From the NCBI GenBank assembly GCA_016490735.1, contig JAEMWC010001135.1:110001-174000 (forward strand): DNA of 64,000 nucleotides. Direction: 5' to 3'. Origin of the DNA: Pachyseris speciosa. Taxonomy: Eukaryota; Cnidaria; Anthozoa; Scleractinia; Pachyseridae. Positions 11,718 to 20,182 of this stretch are shown one piece after another. The translations under genes and the position numbers were made by a program. Below the pieces are notes generated by a model. The model searched no databases. It was not told the DNA's origin and was given only the letters and a program-made list of their open reading frames with translations. The stretch's first letter is position 1, and every line of letters starts with the position of its first letter.

Positions 11718-12320
11718 GTAACGTATTAACAACTTAATGCGTGGCATATTATATTACATGTTGCAGCTGATTTCCAAGTGTGAATGATCAGTGAGTGATC
11801 GTCGGGCAGTTCTAATGATGTGTATCTATGTGTATTGCAGTCGGTATAGTTATATGTCCGATCCCATGCTTCTTTCAGTCGATCAGCATCTGAGTTTTAG
11901 ATTCATAAAAGAATACTTAAAACAATGCAAAGTCGTTTAGCGCAGCAAAGCAAGCAAAAATGATACCAGACGTTCCTACCATTAATTTCATATCGATGGA
12001 CTTGCAGAGTCACGTTAAATGAATGCAGTAAGTTTACGGCCACTTTCCCTTCGTTTGTACAGAGCTTCCCTCTGTCGTCATTTCTTTCGACCACAAGTTT
12101 GAACGTCATCTTAGAAGAAGGTAAAGCCAGGCCAATCGGATTCAATTGCAATTTGACGATACATAGGTTCGTCTATCATTTCAATCGGCGTTGACCTCTA
12201 AAGAAAGAATTTTTTTTCTTGTTCAGCGACTGTTAGCTGGATTCTTTGTCATTTACCTTTAGGAAATACAGCGATAGGTGTTTTGCTCAGTTAAGTTCCA
12301 AAACTATTTCCGGGTCAATC
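11690..12320 (+). repeat. Segmental duplication, copy A (exon 1 end and start of intron 1)
   Basis: This stretch is clearly related to about 32440-33310. Shared pieces include CAACTT.GTTTCAGGTA at the donor, CAGTCGGTA, TTTCAGTCGATCAG, AAAACAATG and CTATTTCCGGGT. The Polinton lies between the two copies. Confidence 0.7.
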
Positions 12321-12649
12321 ATTTTGACAGTTTTTTTTTTTGTAAACGCAGTGGCTAAAATTGTCCACCTCATAAAGGAGATGCAGTCGAAATAGAATAG
12401 AATTGATACGAAATGCCTCATTCCAACCCGGCGCCTGAAACTATTATACTGTATCTTCGTTTAGAAAATTGACAAACGATTAGGAAATTAAAAGGAATGT
12501 GGCTTCCTGCCGCGCTGACCATTTTTGAGAGCTTGGGCATCGTATGCCATCCAATATCTCTCGACACTAGGAAACGCTTTTTGGTTTGCCGCATAGGCAT
12601 GGCAGTCTGAAATCTTTATCTAAACTAAACCGAACGTCTCGTATTCACC

Positions 12650-12655
12650 TCCTTG
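12650..12655. repeat. Left 6-bp target-site duplication of the Polinton
   Basis: TCCTTG directly precedes the element's first bases AGTAGTATAGTG and is repeated at 32074-32079. Six base pairs is the known Polinton duplication length. Confidence 0.95.
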
Positions 12656-12860
12656 AGTAGTATAGTGTTTGGGGGTTTCAGCACATAAATTAATTTAGGG
12701 GGGTGTTTTAGCAAAATGATCTCGGATTTTGGAAAAACTATAGTTATTTTATTTTTGATCTCGTATTAAAATGCGTGACATTCTCGGAAGAATCACCAAG
12801 CGTGACATTCTCGGAAAAACAGGAAATGAGTCATCACCTATAGCTATTATTTCTCACGTG
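12656..12860 (+). repeat. Left terminal inverted repeat of the Polinton (205 bp)
   Basis: This repeat is the inverted copy of 31869-32073; I found no difference when comparing them. It contains a direct repeat GCGTGACATTCTCGGA (about 12772 and 12799). A weaker match continues for about 20 bp further inwards. Confidence 0.95.
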
Positions 12861-12937
12861 GAACCATCCGATGGTTACATAATTTGTTGAAGCAATTAAA
12901 GATGCAGAAAAAAAATAGCAAAACTGGTGGCCACCAG

Positions 12938-12997
12938 AACCTCTCATGAGGGACTTAATTTGGAATTTGAATCACCACCCGTCCCTCATGAGAGGTT
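12938..12997. repeat. Hairpin with 17-bp perfect arms
   Basis: AACCTCTCATGAGGGAC (12938-12954) is inverted at 12981-12997 around a 26-nt loop, just inside the left terminal repeat. Immediately before it is the palindrome GGTGGCCACC (12927-12936). Confidence 0.85.
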
Positions 12998-13220
12998 TTT
13001 TTTTTGTTTTGTTTTTTGTATTCCTACCACCACACCACCAGAGCACTATCATTTATGTTCCCACCTCCACTCCGCTCTGGCCCTATCAGACCCTCTTAGG
13101 GCCAAGTATTTGTTTAATTGTTTTTTTCACCCTCCGGCTTGAGATTGAACCGGCACTTCTGACAAGCCGAAGCTTAACTATAGCTCTACCCAACAATCCG
13201 ACACCATCTCAGGGTGATTT
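12998..13220 (-). mobile_element. Possible tRNA-derived SINE nested in the Polinton left end
   Basis: On the minus strand, an A box-like GTTGGGTAGAGC and a B box-like GGTTCAATCTC lie at about 13130-13195. An A-rich tail follows at about 12998-13019. This matches the order of a SINE. No target duplication was identified. Confidence 0.4.
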
Positions 13221-13260
13221 TTTTATTTTTTTTTATTATTATTATTTTTTTTTTAACCCA

Positions 13261-13364
13261 TGGAATAACGGCGGGGGTTTTTCGTTATTCCACGGGGTGG
13301 CTTGTATACATTTCGCTAACGAAAGGCCCCCGCTTTTTCCAATCGTTAGATGTATACAAGCCAC
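13261..13364. repeat. Nested hairpins between the terminal repeat and the polymerase gene
   Basis: TGGAATAACG (13261-13270) pairs with CGTTATTCCA (13283-13292). GTGGCTTGTATACAT (13297-13311) pairs with ATGTATACAAGCCAC (13350-13364). GCGGGGG and CCCCCGC also match. The rest of 12861-13688 shows no gene. Confidence 0.75.
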
Positions 13365-13688
13365 ACTTTATCTGTGTAAAAAACCCTTATATTTGCGTTT
13401 GTATTTTCATTTTTATGCTTGTGGTACATAAATGAAATTTTCAAAGATAAAAAATAATACGCATGTGTAAAAAGCGAAAAATCTAGAATCCCCTAAACAT
13501 AGTGACGTAGTTTGATGACTCATTCGAAAGGGAAACCCCCCGACAAATGTTCCTGTCACATATGCTAATTCTTCGGGTAAAGGGTCAGAAAGAGGGCAGT
13601 ATTTTAAATTAAATATACAACAAAACTCACAATACTATCCTGAACTGGGCAAATCAGTGGGTTTGAGGCGATAAAAACACCGCAACAG

Positions 13689-16600
13689 CTAGATTTTATA
13701 ATGTCCATATGCATAGCTTGTCACGCCATTATCGTGAATATACCGCTTATCATCAAAACAACTGAGTGATACTTTATTGATTTCATAACTACCGAGTTGA
13801 TGGTTTTGACTTCTGATTGTTTTCATTTTGTGATACATTTGTTTGTTATTAAATAGTGTGTCCTTATAATTTTCATGTTTGATTTTATTTTTGATAATAA
13901 TCTTTTTGATTCCTTTTGCTGTTTTTCCTCCTTTTTGGTTATCTTTCATATAGCTATACATCTTTGATTTCAATCCAATGAATTCACAAATAGGTACCCC
14001 AGCAGCCTCATCTTTGAATTTACCAATGACTTTTTTATTAGTCTTATTGAAATACGGCGAGCTTTCAGGGTAGTCACTGTTGTCAAATTTATCTTTATCA
14101 TTCCAGAAATCCCTATAGACATCTTCAGCTTCAATCTCATATGTCAAACTGTCTGTATCAGTGAAGAGCAGCTTAGCCTTGTTACCGTACTTTTGTTTAA
14201 TGTAATTGTAATGGAAATCATACATTAGTGTCTTACTAAGATCAAGGATACACATTCCTATATATGCCGGCCTGTTTAAAGTTAGTGTTTCTTTGATCTT
14301 GTGCACTGCAACCAGATTTTCATTGAAGATCTTACTGCTAACATAAGTGAGTTTACTGGCTAATTTCAATAGCTTCTTCTCATCTGTCACCAATCTGACA
14401 TCCACTCTCTTTCTGAGATTCTCCATAGTTTTGCCAAATACACTGTTGTTCATCAATTTGAAAAAGTCTTTCTCAAAGGCATTTTTGGCATTAGTTCTTT
14501 TCTGTGTATTGAAGTCAATGTACTGCCTGAGCCAAGGTGATTGTTTGAACTCTAACACCCTATGGATTTTTGTTATTTTCAAACCCAAGTCTGTGTACAA
14601 TTGGAGGTTCCTGTAATGAAGAACATACTTCTCTTTGTTGCTTAATGTCGGTATCAGTTTATGTACCAAACCAGTTGATATATTATATTTCTTTGCTATA
14701 TCTTTGCAGTAGTCTGAAAGCATGTCTTCAGTTACTTTCACCTTCTCAGGCCCAAGTGGGTAATCATTGTGATGGTCATGCAACTCTTGGGGGTATTCCA
14801 GATCAACTTCCAGAATCAAACCTTTGTTGCCATCTTCTTTGTACTTAGCAAGGTTGAGATTGCTGATTTGTTTATCAGTCATCCATTTGAACCCACAAGT
14901 TGGTAGGTATTGGCTCATTGCCCAGCCATATAGATTATTGGCATCAAGATACATGATGTATTTTGAGGGCGCCTTCTCATCATACTCTTTCATGTATTTA
15001 TTGTTTGCTCTTCCATAACGGTTGGCAATATAGCTGATACCACCTCGCAGACCCTTTTCAATGAACTGAAACATATCAATATCAGTCATCAATTCTAGTT
15101 TTATGTTGGTCATCTTCAGCATAGCTTCCCATGATAAACCGGGAGATGTGAAATAGTGACACGGGTCCAGTTTATAGTACTCAAGGCATGTTTTCCTGAA
15201 GTTTTCAAACAGTAGGATGTCTGATTTAAGGTACAGATCATGATACTCACCCATATTTTTGATTGAGAATGTATTCCACACATTTTGAGCATGCGCATAG
15301 TCTTCATCTGATATATGCTCATCACTCAATACACTGTAGAATTCTTCTTTTGACGGCAGCTTTTGGTTAAATTTATCGAAACTATCCATATAGTCGTACG
15401 GATAAACACCTTTTTGCGCCATCAAATCAAGATCCTTTCCCTTGAACTCTTGTGAGGTGTATTTTAAGGCTTCTTTTGGTAGATTACTTACAAGTTTTGC
15501 CAAACTTGAGCTCATGAACTGGAAGCTATCAATGAAGGTCAAGTGATTACCAAGCATGAAAGCCATATACTTCTCCATATTATTGGGGATAGCATTGATT
15601 GTCATTTGACACTTTTCACCTTTCTTATTTGTATAGGTGTGCTTCTTGACAATGACTCCAATCTCCTGCATAATAAAATGACTATCATAGCCTCTTAGAT
15701 TGTGAAATATGACTGGTATCTTTATTTCATCTGGGTTCACTCTGAGTTTCAGATTACAATCTTGAGCAGAACCTCTATACTTGCCGGTAATATGACAATG
15801 ATCTCGAACTCGGATATCTTTGTCAGTGTATTTTTTATCACACATGTGACAAACTTTGGCTTTCTGGAATTTCTCTTCATCATCTTTAGTCATTTTCAAT
15901 GGTTTGTTAAAATTTTTTTTCACAACATTCTTGCAATATTTGACTTCCTCCAGCATAGCTTCCATAAATTTGTACACAGCCTTTTCACCCCTGTATATTA
16001 CTGCTGGTTTGCTATATTTATCGTCATAGCAACAAACAACTTTGTAACCATATCCACAGTCAGTATGCTTCTGATAGGCTTCAGTGTATGATTTATCATT
16101 GTTGGGTTGACAACCGTGTATTTTTTCAGTGATGGCCTCAAAATCAGCATAGATCACAAATGGTACCTGCTGTTGTTTATGAAAGTTGTTGAATTTCAGT
16201 ATGTTGTTATCTTTGTTTGGCATTTTTATTGCCTGTGTGCCATTTACTTGCATGCAGTTGTCCTTGTGATCATTCAGAACCCTTTCAGAGCTGAAGCATT
16301 GAAGACAGTGCATACAAAAGTGTTTTCTTTCTTTGTGCTTTGTTTGATTGTACATGAACTTATTGAAATCTTTGATTAGCACATAATGCTTGTTTTCATT
16401 TTCAGTTATTAGAAGCAGATTCAAGCAGTCTGCATATTTCTCTTTTGAAACATATAGTGGATATGGTTGTTTATTCTCATTACCGAAAATATTGATGTTG
16501 ATCTCATTTTCTTTTTCAATCTTATTGTAATGTTTGGTTGCCACTGGAAATTCAATTCCTGAATAATCCAATTTGTCAATATACTGTTTGTCTGATTTTT

Positions 16601-17504
16601 TAATCCTCTGTGGGTTTTTCTCTTGTGGGTTCAAATGTCTGATATGAGACCATCTGAAGCATTCATTATCCTCATTTTTCATATTGATCAAACCTTTTTT
16701 ATTTCTGAGTTCTGCTGGTAGTTTTATGTATGAAGAACCCATCATAGGTCGATATTTCACAACATTGAGGTAATGGCTGTCAACAGATTCAATTGTCCAA
16801 CCTGAACCTTCAGATACCCAAACTGCAATCTTATTCATTATTTGGTCTTTTGACAACTGTAGTGATTCAGTTACTTCCAGATTATTCACAATTGTTTGAG
16901 CTACACTGTTGAAATATGCGGTTTTGTATTCTATTTCTTCGTCAGTCATTTTTGCAAATGTTACCTTGAGTGTTTCAACAAATTTGAGACCTTTAATTTC
17001 ATTCAACAATTTTATAATATTATATGCAACAGCCTTTCTTGTGTTTTGCAGTTGCGCAAGCGGGTCTTTGTTATTTTTTATACTGATTTCATAAGACTCA
17101 GTGAAACTTTTTAAAGCTTTCTCTGTTTGTATAATCTTAGTCCTGGGTGTAGGTGTTGGTTTTTGAACTACCTGTTTGGTTCTCGGTGCTGGGATCGGTC
17201 TCTTTTTCAATTGTTCTATTTCTTCCAACCATTCTTTTGGTGGTGCTGGTAATCTTTTCCTCTCGAAATAATCAACTAATTCTTTGACAGTTGGTCTTTT
17301 CGTCCTTGGGGCGGGAATCGGCCTGACAGTCCTAGGTGCAGGAATTGGTCTTGTTCTTGGTTTAGGTACAGGTTTTGTGTCATCAACTATAATAACTTTT
17401 GGTTTCTTCTGTTGCTTCAACAACAACTCGATTAGCTTAGATTTGCTCAATTTTTTGAGACTTTTCTTGTCCATATTACTACTAGTTTCGATAATTTTTT
17501 CCAT
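13689..17504 (-). CDS. pPolB: Protein-primed family B DNA polymerase
   Basis: The 1271-residue protein replicates the linear element from a terminal protein primer. Residues about 45-125 carry several PxPxPRTK-type repeats (SH3-ligand-like). About 395-417 is a C2H2-like finger (CMHC...HKDNC). Exo I is YADFEA (about 451), followed by an endonuclease-VII-like Cys/His cluster CHMC...DHCHITG (about 550-575). Exo II is FHNLRGYDSHF (about 601). Polymerase motif A is YLDANNLYGWAM (about 851), motif B is KLMNNSVFGKT (about 1018) and motif C is TDTDS (about 1118). All catalytic motifs are intact. The ATG at 17504 is preceded by TATA at -16 (17517-17520), not the TCTA motif of the structural genes, which fits an early gene. 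Confidence 0.97.
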   Translation of the reverse strand: MEKIIETSSNMDKKSLKKLSKSKLIELLLKQQKKPKVIIVDDTKPVPKPRTRPIPAPRTVRPIPAPRTKRPTVKELVDYFERKRLPAPPKEWLEEIEQLKKRPIPAPRTKQVVQKPTPTPRTKIIQTEKALKSFTESYEISIKNNKDPLAQLQNTRKAVAYNIIKLLNEIKGLKFVETLKVTFAKMTDEEIEYKTAYFNSVAQTIVNNLEVTESLQLSKDQIMNKIAVWVSEGSGWTIESVDSHYLNVVKYRPMMGSSYIKLPAELRNKKGLINMKNEDNECFRWSHIRHLNPQEKNPQRIKKSDKQYIDKLDYSGIEFPVATKHYNKIEKENEININIFGNENKQPYPLYVSKEKYADCLNLLLITENENKHYVLIKDFNKFMYNQTKHKERKHFCMHCLQCFSSERVLNDHKDNCMQVNGTQAIKMPNKDNNILKFNNFHKQQQVPFVIYADFEAITEKIHGCQPNNDKSYTEAYQKHTDCGYGYKVVCCYDDKYSKPAVIYRGEKAVYKFMEAMLEEVKYCKNVVKKNFNKPLKMTKDDEEKFQKAKVCHMCDKKYTDKDIRVRDHCHITGKYRGSAQDCNLKLRVNPDEIKIPVIFHNLRGYDSHFIMQEIGVIVKKHTYTNKKGEKCQMTINAIPNNMEKYMAFMLGNHLTFIDSFQFMSSSLAKLVSNLPKEALKYTSQEFKGKDLDLMAQKGVYPYDYMDSFDKFNQKLPSKEEFYSVLSDEHISDEDYAHAQNVWNTFSIKNMGEYHDLYLKSDILLFENFRKTCLEYYKLDPCHYFTSPGLSWEAMLKMTNIKLELMTDIDMFQFIEKGLRGGISYIANRYGRANNKYMKEYDEKAPSKYIMYLDANNLYGWAMSQYLPTCGFKWMTDKQISNLNLAKYKEDGNKGLILEVDLEYPQELHDHHNDYPLGPEKVKVTEDMLSDYCKDIAKKYNISTGLVHKLIPTLSNKEKYVLHYRNLQLYTDLGLKITKIHRVLEFKQSPWLRQYIDFNTQKRTNAKNAFEKDFFKLMNNSVFGKTMENLRKRVDVRLVTDEKKLLKLASKLTYVSSKIFNENLVAVHKIKETLTLNRPAYIGMCILDLSKTLMYDFHYNYIKQKYGNKAKLLFTDTDSLTYEIEAEDVYRDFWNDKDKFDNSDYPESSPYFNKTNKKVIGKFKDEAAGVPICEFIGLKSKMYSYMKDNQKGGKTAKGIKKIIIKNKIKHENYKDTLFNNKQMYHKMKTIRSQNHQLGSYEINKVSLSCFDDKRYIHDNGVTSYAYGHYKI

Positions 17505-17608
17505 TTATAATATATCTATAGTTATTATTTCTTTAAAACATTTCCGTCTGCGTTTAAATATGGTTGAGAATTCAATTGATCCAATTACTGGATCCTTTTG
17601 AATTGTAA

Positions 17609-17806
17609 TTATTGAAGAATATTTTTTTGATGTTTTTTTGTTTTAATGTGACAAGATTTCCCTGCCATTGTGTAGTTACGTCCTGTCTTACATATGTTAC
17701 AGTACCATTCTTTATTTAGCATATAGGTAGTCTTGTGTTTTTTTCTTTCCTCATCACTGAGAACTCTAGGCCTTCCCCGACCTCTCTTAACATTTTGATT
17801 CTCCAT
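17609..17806 (-). CDS. Small AT-hook plus C2H2 zinc-finger protein
   Basis: The 65-residue basic protein has an AT-hook core RGRGRPR (about residues 8-14). It also has one zinc-finger pattern, CNIC at about residues 35-38 and CHIKTKKH at about 52-59. It is likely a DNA-binding accessory or regulatory protein of the element. It starts at ATG with TATATG context and lies 104 bp downstream of the polymerase start codon's 5' side, on the same strand. No specific function is known to me. Confidence 0.8.
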   Translation of the reverse strand: MENQNVKRGRGRPRVLSDEERKKHKTTYMLNKEWYCNICKTGRNYTMAGKSCHIKTKKHQKNILQ

Positions 17807-17843
17807 ATAATATACTACTATATTTATTTTTAAATCTTTTATA

Positions 17844-18242
17844 TTATTTTTCTCTTCTTGACAAGTATTTTATACTCTCCTCCATATGCTTAGTTATTTC
17901 GTGGATTAAGTCTTCGAAACTATTGCTCATGATGTATTTACAATTGTTTTTCTCATACATTGCCTTCATTCTGAGTTGATTATTGGTCACAATGAAAATA
18001 CCTGTTGGGCTTTTAAATTCAAGACACAAAGCATTGTATTTTCCAGTTGGATTCATCAGCATTAAATCACATTGTCCAGCCATATATCCTTTCTTATAAC
18101 TTCTGATTCTCATGTTTGGGCTTATTTGATTTTCACCTAGTCCTGCGATCATTAATGCATCTTCATATTTCCTTCTGATAAATGATACAACACTGCTATG
18201 TAGATCATATTCATTTTTAATTGAAATTATATTATTTTTCAT
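17844..18242 (-). CDS. PD-(D/E)XK nuclease, VRR-NUC-like
   Basis: The 132-residue protein has the hallmark GYMAGQCDLMLMNPTGKY followed by CLEFKSPTG and a downstream glutamine (NNQLRMK). This is the D...ExK...Q arrangement of VRR-NUC/Holliday-junction-resolvase-like nucleases. In DNA viruses and Polintons such enzymes are thought to process replication or recombination intermediates; the substrate is not visible here. The start ATG has AATATATG context. The reading frame is uninterrupted. Confidence 0.8.
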   Translation of the reverse strand: MKNNIISIKNEYDLHSSVVSFIRRKYEDALMIAGLGENQISPNMRIRSYKKGYMAGQCDLMLMNPTGKYNALCLEFKSPTGIFIVTNNQLRMKAMYEKNNCKYIMSNSFEDLIHEITKHMEESIKYLSRREK

Positions 18243-18389
18243 ATATTATAATAATTTATTTTTATTTTTAATTCATTTTCGACCTGTGCTTTTAAATATA
18301 GTCAGGAATAATAATATTCTTGGCTACATAATAGCAAATAACAGATATACTGTAGGTCTCCTTTACATATATGTTAGATAATTTTCTCT

Positions 18390-19262
18390 TTATAATATGT
18401 CCTTTAAATCCTTGAACGGTATCCAACTGTTGAAGTCATCACTATATCCCTTCCACTTCACCAAAGCTTGTTTCTTCTTGTAATCTCTACGAATGACTTT
18501 ATCAATACGGAATACATCCTGTCTGGCTTTCAATAATTCAGCTTCATAAAAACTCCCTTCAATATCTTCATCGTTGAGATCTTTTAGTTTGTAAGTGATT
18601 GGATTAGTGTATTGGATTTTATCAACTGTAAACACTTCTTCAGTCCAATTTGGTGTATAGCCCTTGTCGAACACATTCCGTTTATATTTGGATATTCGGA
18701 CCTTGTCACCTATTTTGAATTTCGGTTTCTGTTTTAATGTTTTCATATCACCATACAAATTGAAGTAAACAGTTCCTTCATTCCTCTTATCAGATGCTTC
18801 AGCGGGTGTCATCTTTGTGCTTAAATGTTTTGTGTTGTTGTACTGTTTCACTAATTTTGGTAACATGTCTAAATACTGTGTATTACCTTGAACAGTGAAC
18901 TGCTTCCACATTTTGGACTTCATTGTCCTATTCCATCTTTCAACTACTGATGACTTCTCTTCATTCTCAGTTGAGTACATCTGTACACTATGTTTCTCTA
19001 GCAAGTCCTTCAAGTGTTTGTTGTAAAACTCTTTTCCCTTGTCGACCCATAAATACTGTGGTTTTCTGCCTTCCTTGAATATTGATTTGAATGCTTCAGT
19101 GACAGATTCACCTTTCTTATCCTTCAATGGGACAATCCAACCATATTTGCTGAAGACATCAATAACCATAAGAAGATATCGATAACCTTTATTCCATTTA
19201 CTGAACTGTTGCATTTCAACTAGATCACTTGCCCATATTTCATCAATTTTATTTACAATCAC
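18390..19262 (-). CDS. INT: Retroviral-type integrase with C-terminal chromodomain
   Basis: It catalyses insertion of the element's ends into host DNA. The DDE triad from the GTG at 19262 is D13 (WASDL), D74 (LWVDKGKEF) and E108 (VVERWN), a D(33)E spacing. An SH3-like barrel region follows (KPKFKIGDKVRI). Residues about 252-290 form a chromodomain (ALVKWKGYSDDFNSWIPF), which may target chromatin. The open frame continues upstream to 19388 with clearly integrase-like residues (ELHAPIKRNFTRRR), but no ATG occurs until 19214, inside the domain. Translation may therefore come from a -1 frameshift out of the overlapping PLA2 frame at AAAAAAC (19352-19358), or the start is broken. The N-terminal HHCC zinc domain is not present in this frame. 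Confidence 0.93.
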   Translation of the reverse strand: MIVNKIDEIWASDLVEMQQFSKWNKGYRYLLMVIDVFSKYGWIVPLKDKKGESVTEAFKSIFKEGRKPQYLWVDKGKEFYNKHLKDLLEKHSVQMYSTENEEKSSVVERWNRTMKSKMWKQFTVQGNTQYLDMLPKLVKQYNNTKHLSTKMTPAEASDKRNEGTVYFNLYGDMKTLKQKPKFKIGDKVRISKYKRNVFDKGYTPNWTEEVFTVDKIQYTNPITYKLKDLNDEDIEGSFYEAELLKARQDVFRIDKVIRRDYKKKQALVKWKGYSDDFNSWIPFKDLKDIL

Positions 19263-19309
19263 ACGCCGCCGAGTGAAATTTCGTTTTATGGGTGCATGTA
19301 ATTCTTCAG

Positions 19310-19954
19310 CTAGTTTTTCTTGCCAGTTTTCTTCACTCGACGGCTTTTTCCGTTTTTTGAAATGCCGAGACCAAGTTTCTGTTTTTTGTCAATTAAGAAT
19401 CTGGCTGTTTGACCCCATTTTGGCATCTCACCATAAGGAATGGCATCAAGAGAATTGATCATTGTTCTATCACAATCACCTTTATTCTTTCCCATATCAT
19501 AACAAATATCATGGTAAGCTGCAATCTCATCTACTTTATTGTAAGGTAGGACATTCCATTTTAACACCTCTCCAGTCAATGGATCATATTCCAGTTGTTC
19601 ATCCAATGGATTATAAGAGCCCATATATTTATACTTACTTGGAGTCCAACCTGCTTTTGGTTTAGGAAGCTTGCCAATAACCTTATGAATATCAATGGCA
19701 CCACCGCGAGTATAATCAATGCCTTTAATATCTGTTTTATGGGTTTGTCTCTTGTCAGCACGCTTTGGTCGTATTTTTGTACTTAAATCAAATAATGCTT
19801 GTTTTCCAACTGAACTAATAGCCGGCTTTGCTAGGGAAAGTCCTTTGTCAATCAAATACTGTTGATTTTTTGGATTTCTGAGAGCTTCTGAAGCGTAATA
19901 TCTTCCAGCTTGCAATGCCTTTTTACCAATCATTGGAGCCGCATGACCAAGCAA
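19310..19954 (-). CDS. PLA2-domain virion protein (parvovirus VP1-like phospholipase fold)
   Basis: The middle of the frame has a PLA2 signature: PYNKVDEIAAYHDICYD, with the catalytic His-Asp pair and a following Tyr, after an MGSYNPLDE stretch in the place of the calcium loop. Secreted-type PLA2 domains help parvoviruses breach endosomes, and similar domains are found in adintovirus-like elements. The C-terminus is basic (KSRRVKKTGKK). The frame is open from about 20031 but has no ATG before 19933. The given start at 19954 is a TTG and is only conventional. The upstream part continues directly from the zinc-ribbon frame through a -1 shift at GGGAAAC, so this is probably the second half of a zinc-ribbon/PLA2 protein. 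It overlaps the integrase frame by 78 nt. Confidence 0.8.
   Translation of the reverse strand: MLGHAAPMIGKKALQAGRYYASEALRNPKNQQYLIDKGLSLAKPAISSVGKQALFDLSTKIRPKRADKRQTHKTDIKGIDYTRGGAIDIHKVIGKLPKPKAGWTPSKYKYMGSYNPLDEQLEYDPLTGEVLKWNVLPYNKVDEIAAYHDICYDMGKNKGDCDRTMINSLDAIPYGEMPKWGQTARFLIDKKQKLGLGISKNGKSRRVKKTGKKN
19352..19358 (-). promoter_or_regulatory. Candidate -1 ribosomal frameshift site AAAAAAC (PLA2 to integrase)
   Basis: In the PLA2 frame the codons are TCA AAA AAC, which gives the X XXY YYZ heptamer A AAA AAC in the right phase. A -1 slip leads straight into the integrase frame. This heptamer is a known retroviral slippery site. No strong downstream stem was found: only about four weak pairs (GCCG with TGGC) starting some 7 nt later. 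Confidence 0.5.
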
Positions 19955-19987
19955 ATCTAATCCAGTTGTTAATAATGTTGATCCTAT

Positions 19988-20007
19988 GCCCGCCCCTTCA
20001 GACGGGC
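19988..20007 (-). promoter_or_regulatory. GC-rich stem-loop downstream of the first frameshift site
   Basis: GCCCGTC (20007-20001) pairs with GGCGGGC (19994-19988), seven base pairs with one G-U, around a 6-nt loop TGAAGG. It begins 6 nt after the slippery heptamer, within the 5-9 nt spacing typical of -1 frameshift stimulators. It stands out from the AT-rich surroundings. Confidence 0.55.
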
Positions 20008-20010
20008 TAA

Positions 20011-20166
20011 TTAGTTTCCCCGATTTCTGACAAATTTAGTCTTTGTGATTCCACATTCAGCACAAGTACATTTCATCACAGTTCGACCATTTTTAGTCTT
20101 TTGATATCTTTCACTTCTTGGCACACATTCAGTTACTTTCTTCTGTTTGACACAATAAGACTTCAT
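20011..20166 (-). CDS. Small zinc-ribbon protein, N-terminal part of the PLA2 protein
   Basis: A 51-residue frame. Cysteines lie at positions 5, 14, 33, 35 and 38 (MKCTCAECG), followed by TKTKFV, which recalls the short DUF5679-type zinc ribbons found in large DNA viruses. The second cysteine of the first pair is replaced by glutamine. The ATG has the full TCTA-12 nt-ATG promoter layout (TCTA at 20179-20182), and the TAA stop of the upstream core/protease gene lies inside that motif. It ends GGA AAC TAA, where GGGAAAC is a canonical -1 slippery heptamer leading into the PLA2 frame. It is too short to be found by length filters. Confidence 0.75.
   Translation of the reverse strand: MKSYCVKQKKVTECVPRSERYQKTKNGRTVMKCTCAECGITKTKFVRNRGN
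20014..20020 (-). promoter_or_regulatory. Candidate -1 ribosomal frameshift site GGGAAAC (zinc ribbon to PLA2)
   Basis: The zinc-ribbon frame reads CGG GGA AAC TAA, so G GGA AAC is X XXY YYZ in phase and is followed at once by a stop codon. A -1 slip continues in the PLA2 frame, which has no ATG of its own for the next 26 codons or so. GGGAAAC is the gag-pro slippery heptamer of simian retrovirus type 1. A 7-bp stem-loop starts 6 nt downstream. The alternative is a one-base indel in the G-run. Confidence 0.65.
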
Positions 20167-20182
20167 ATACCAATAGGTTAGA
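20167..20182 (-). promoter_or_regulatory. TCTA late-type promoter of the zinc-ribbon/PLA2 gene
   Basis: TCTA (20179-20182) lies exactly 12 nt before the ATG, and TAT directly precedes the ATG. The motif overlaps the stop codon of the core/protease gene (ATC TAA). Confidence 0.65.

Noticed and set aside
12946..13431. 161-codon plus-strand frame near the Polinton left end
   Set aside because: Composed of T-run Phe/Tyr tracts and hairpin sequence, with no domain pattern; it overlaps the SINE-like head and the palindromes.
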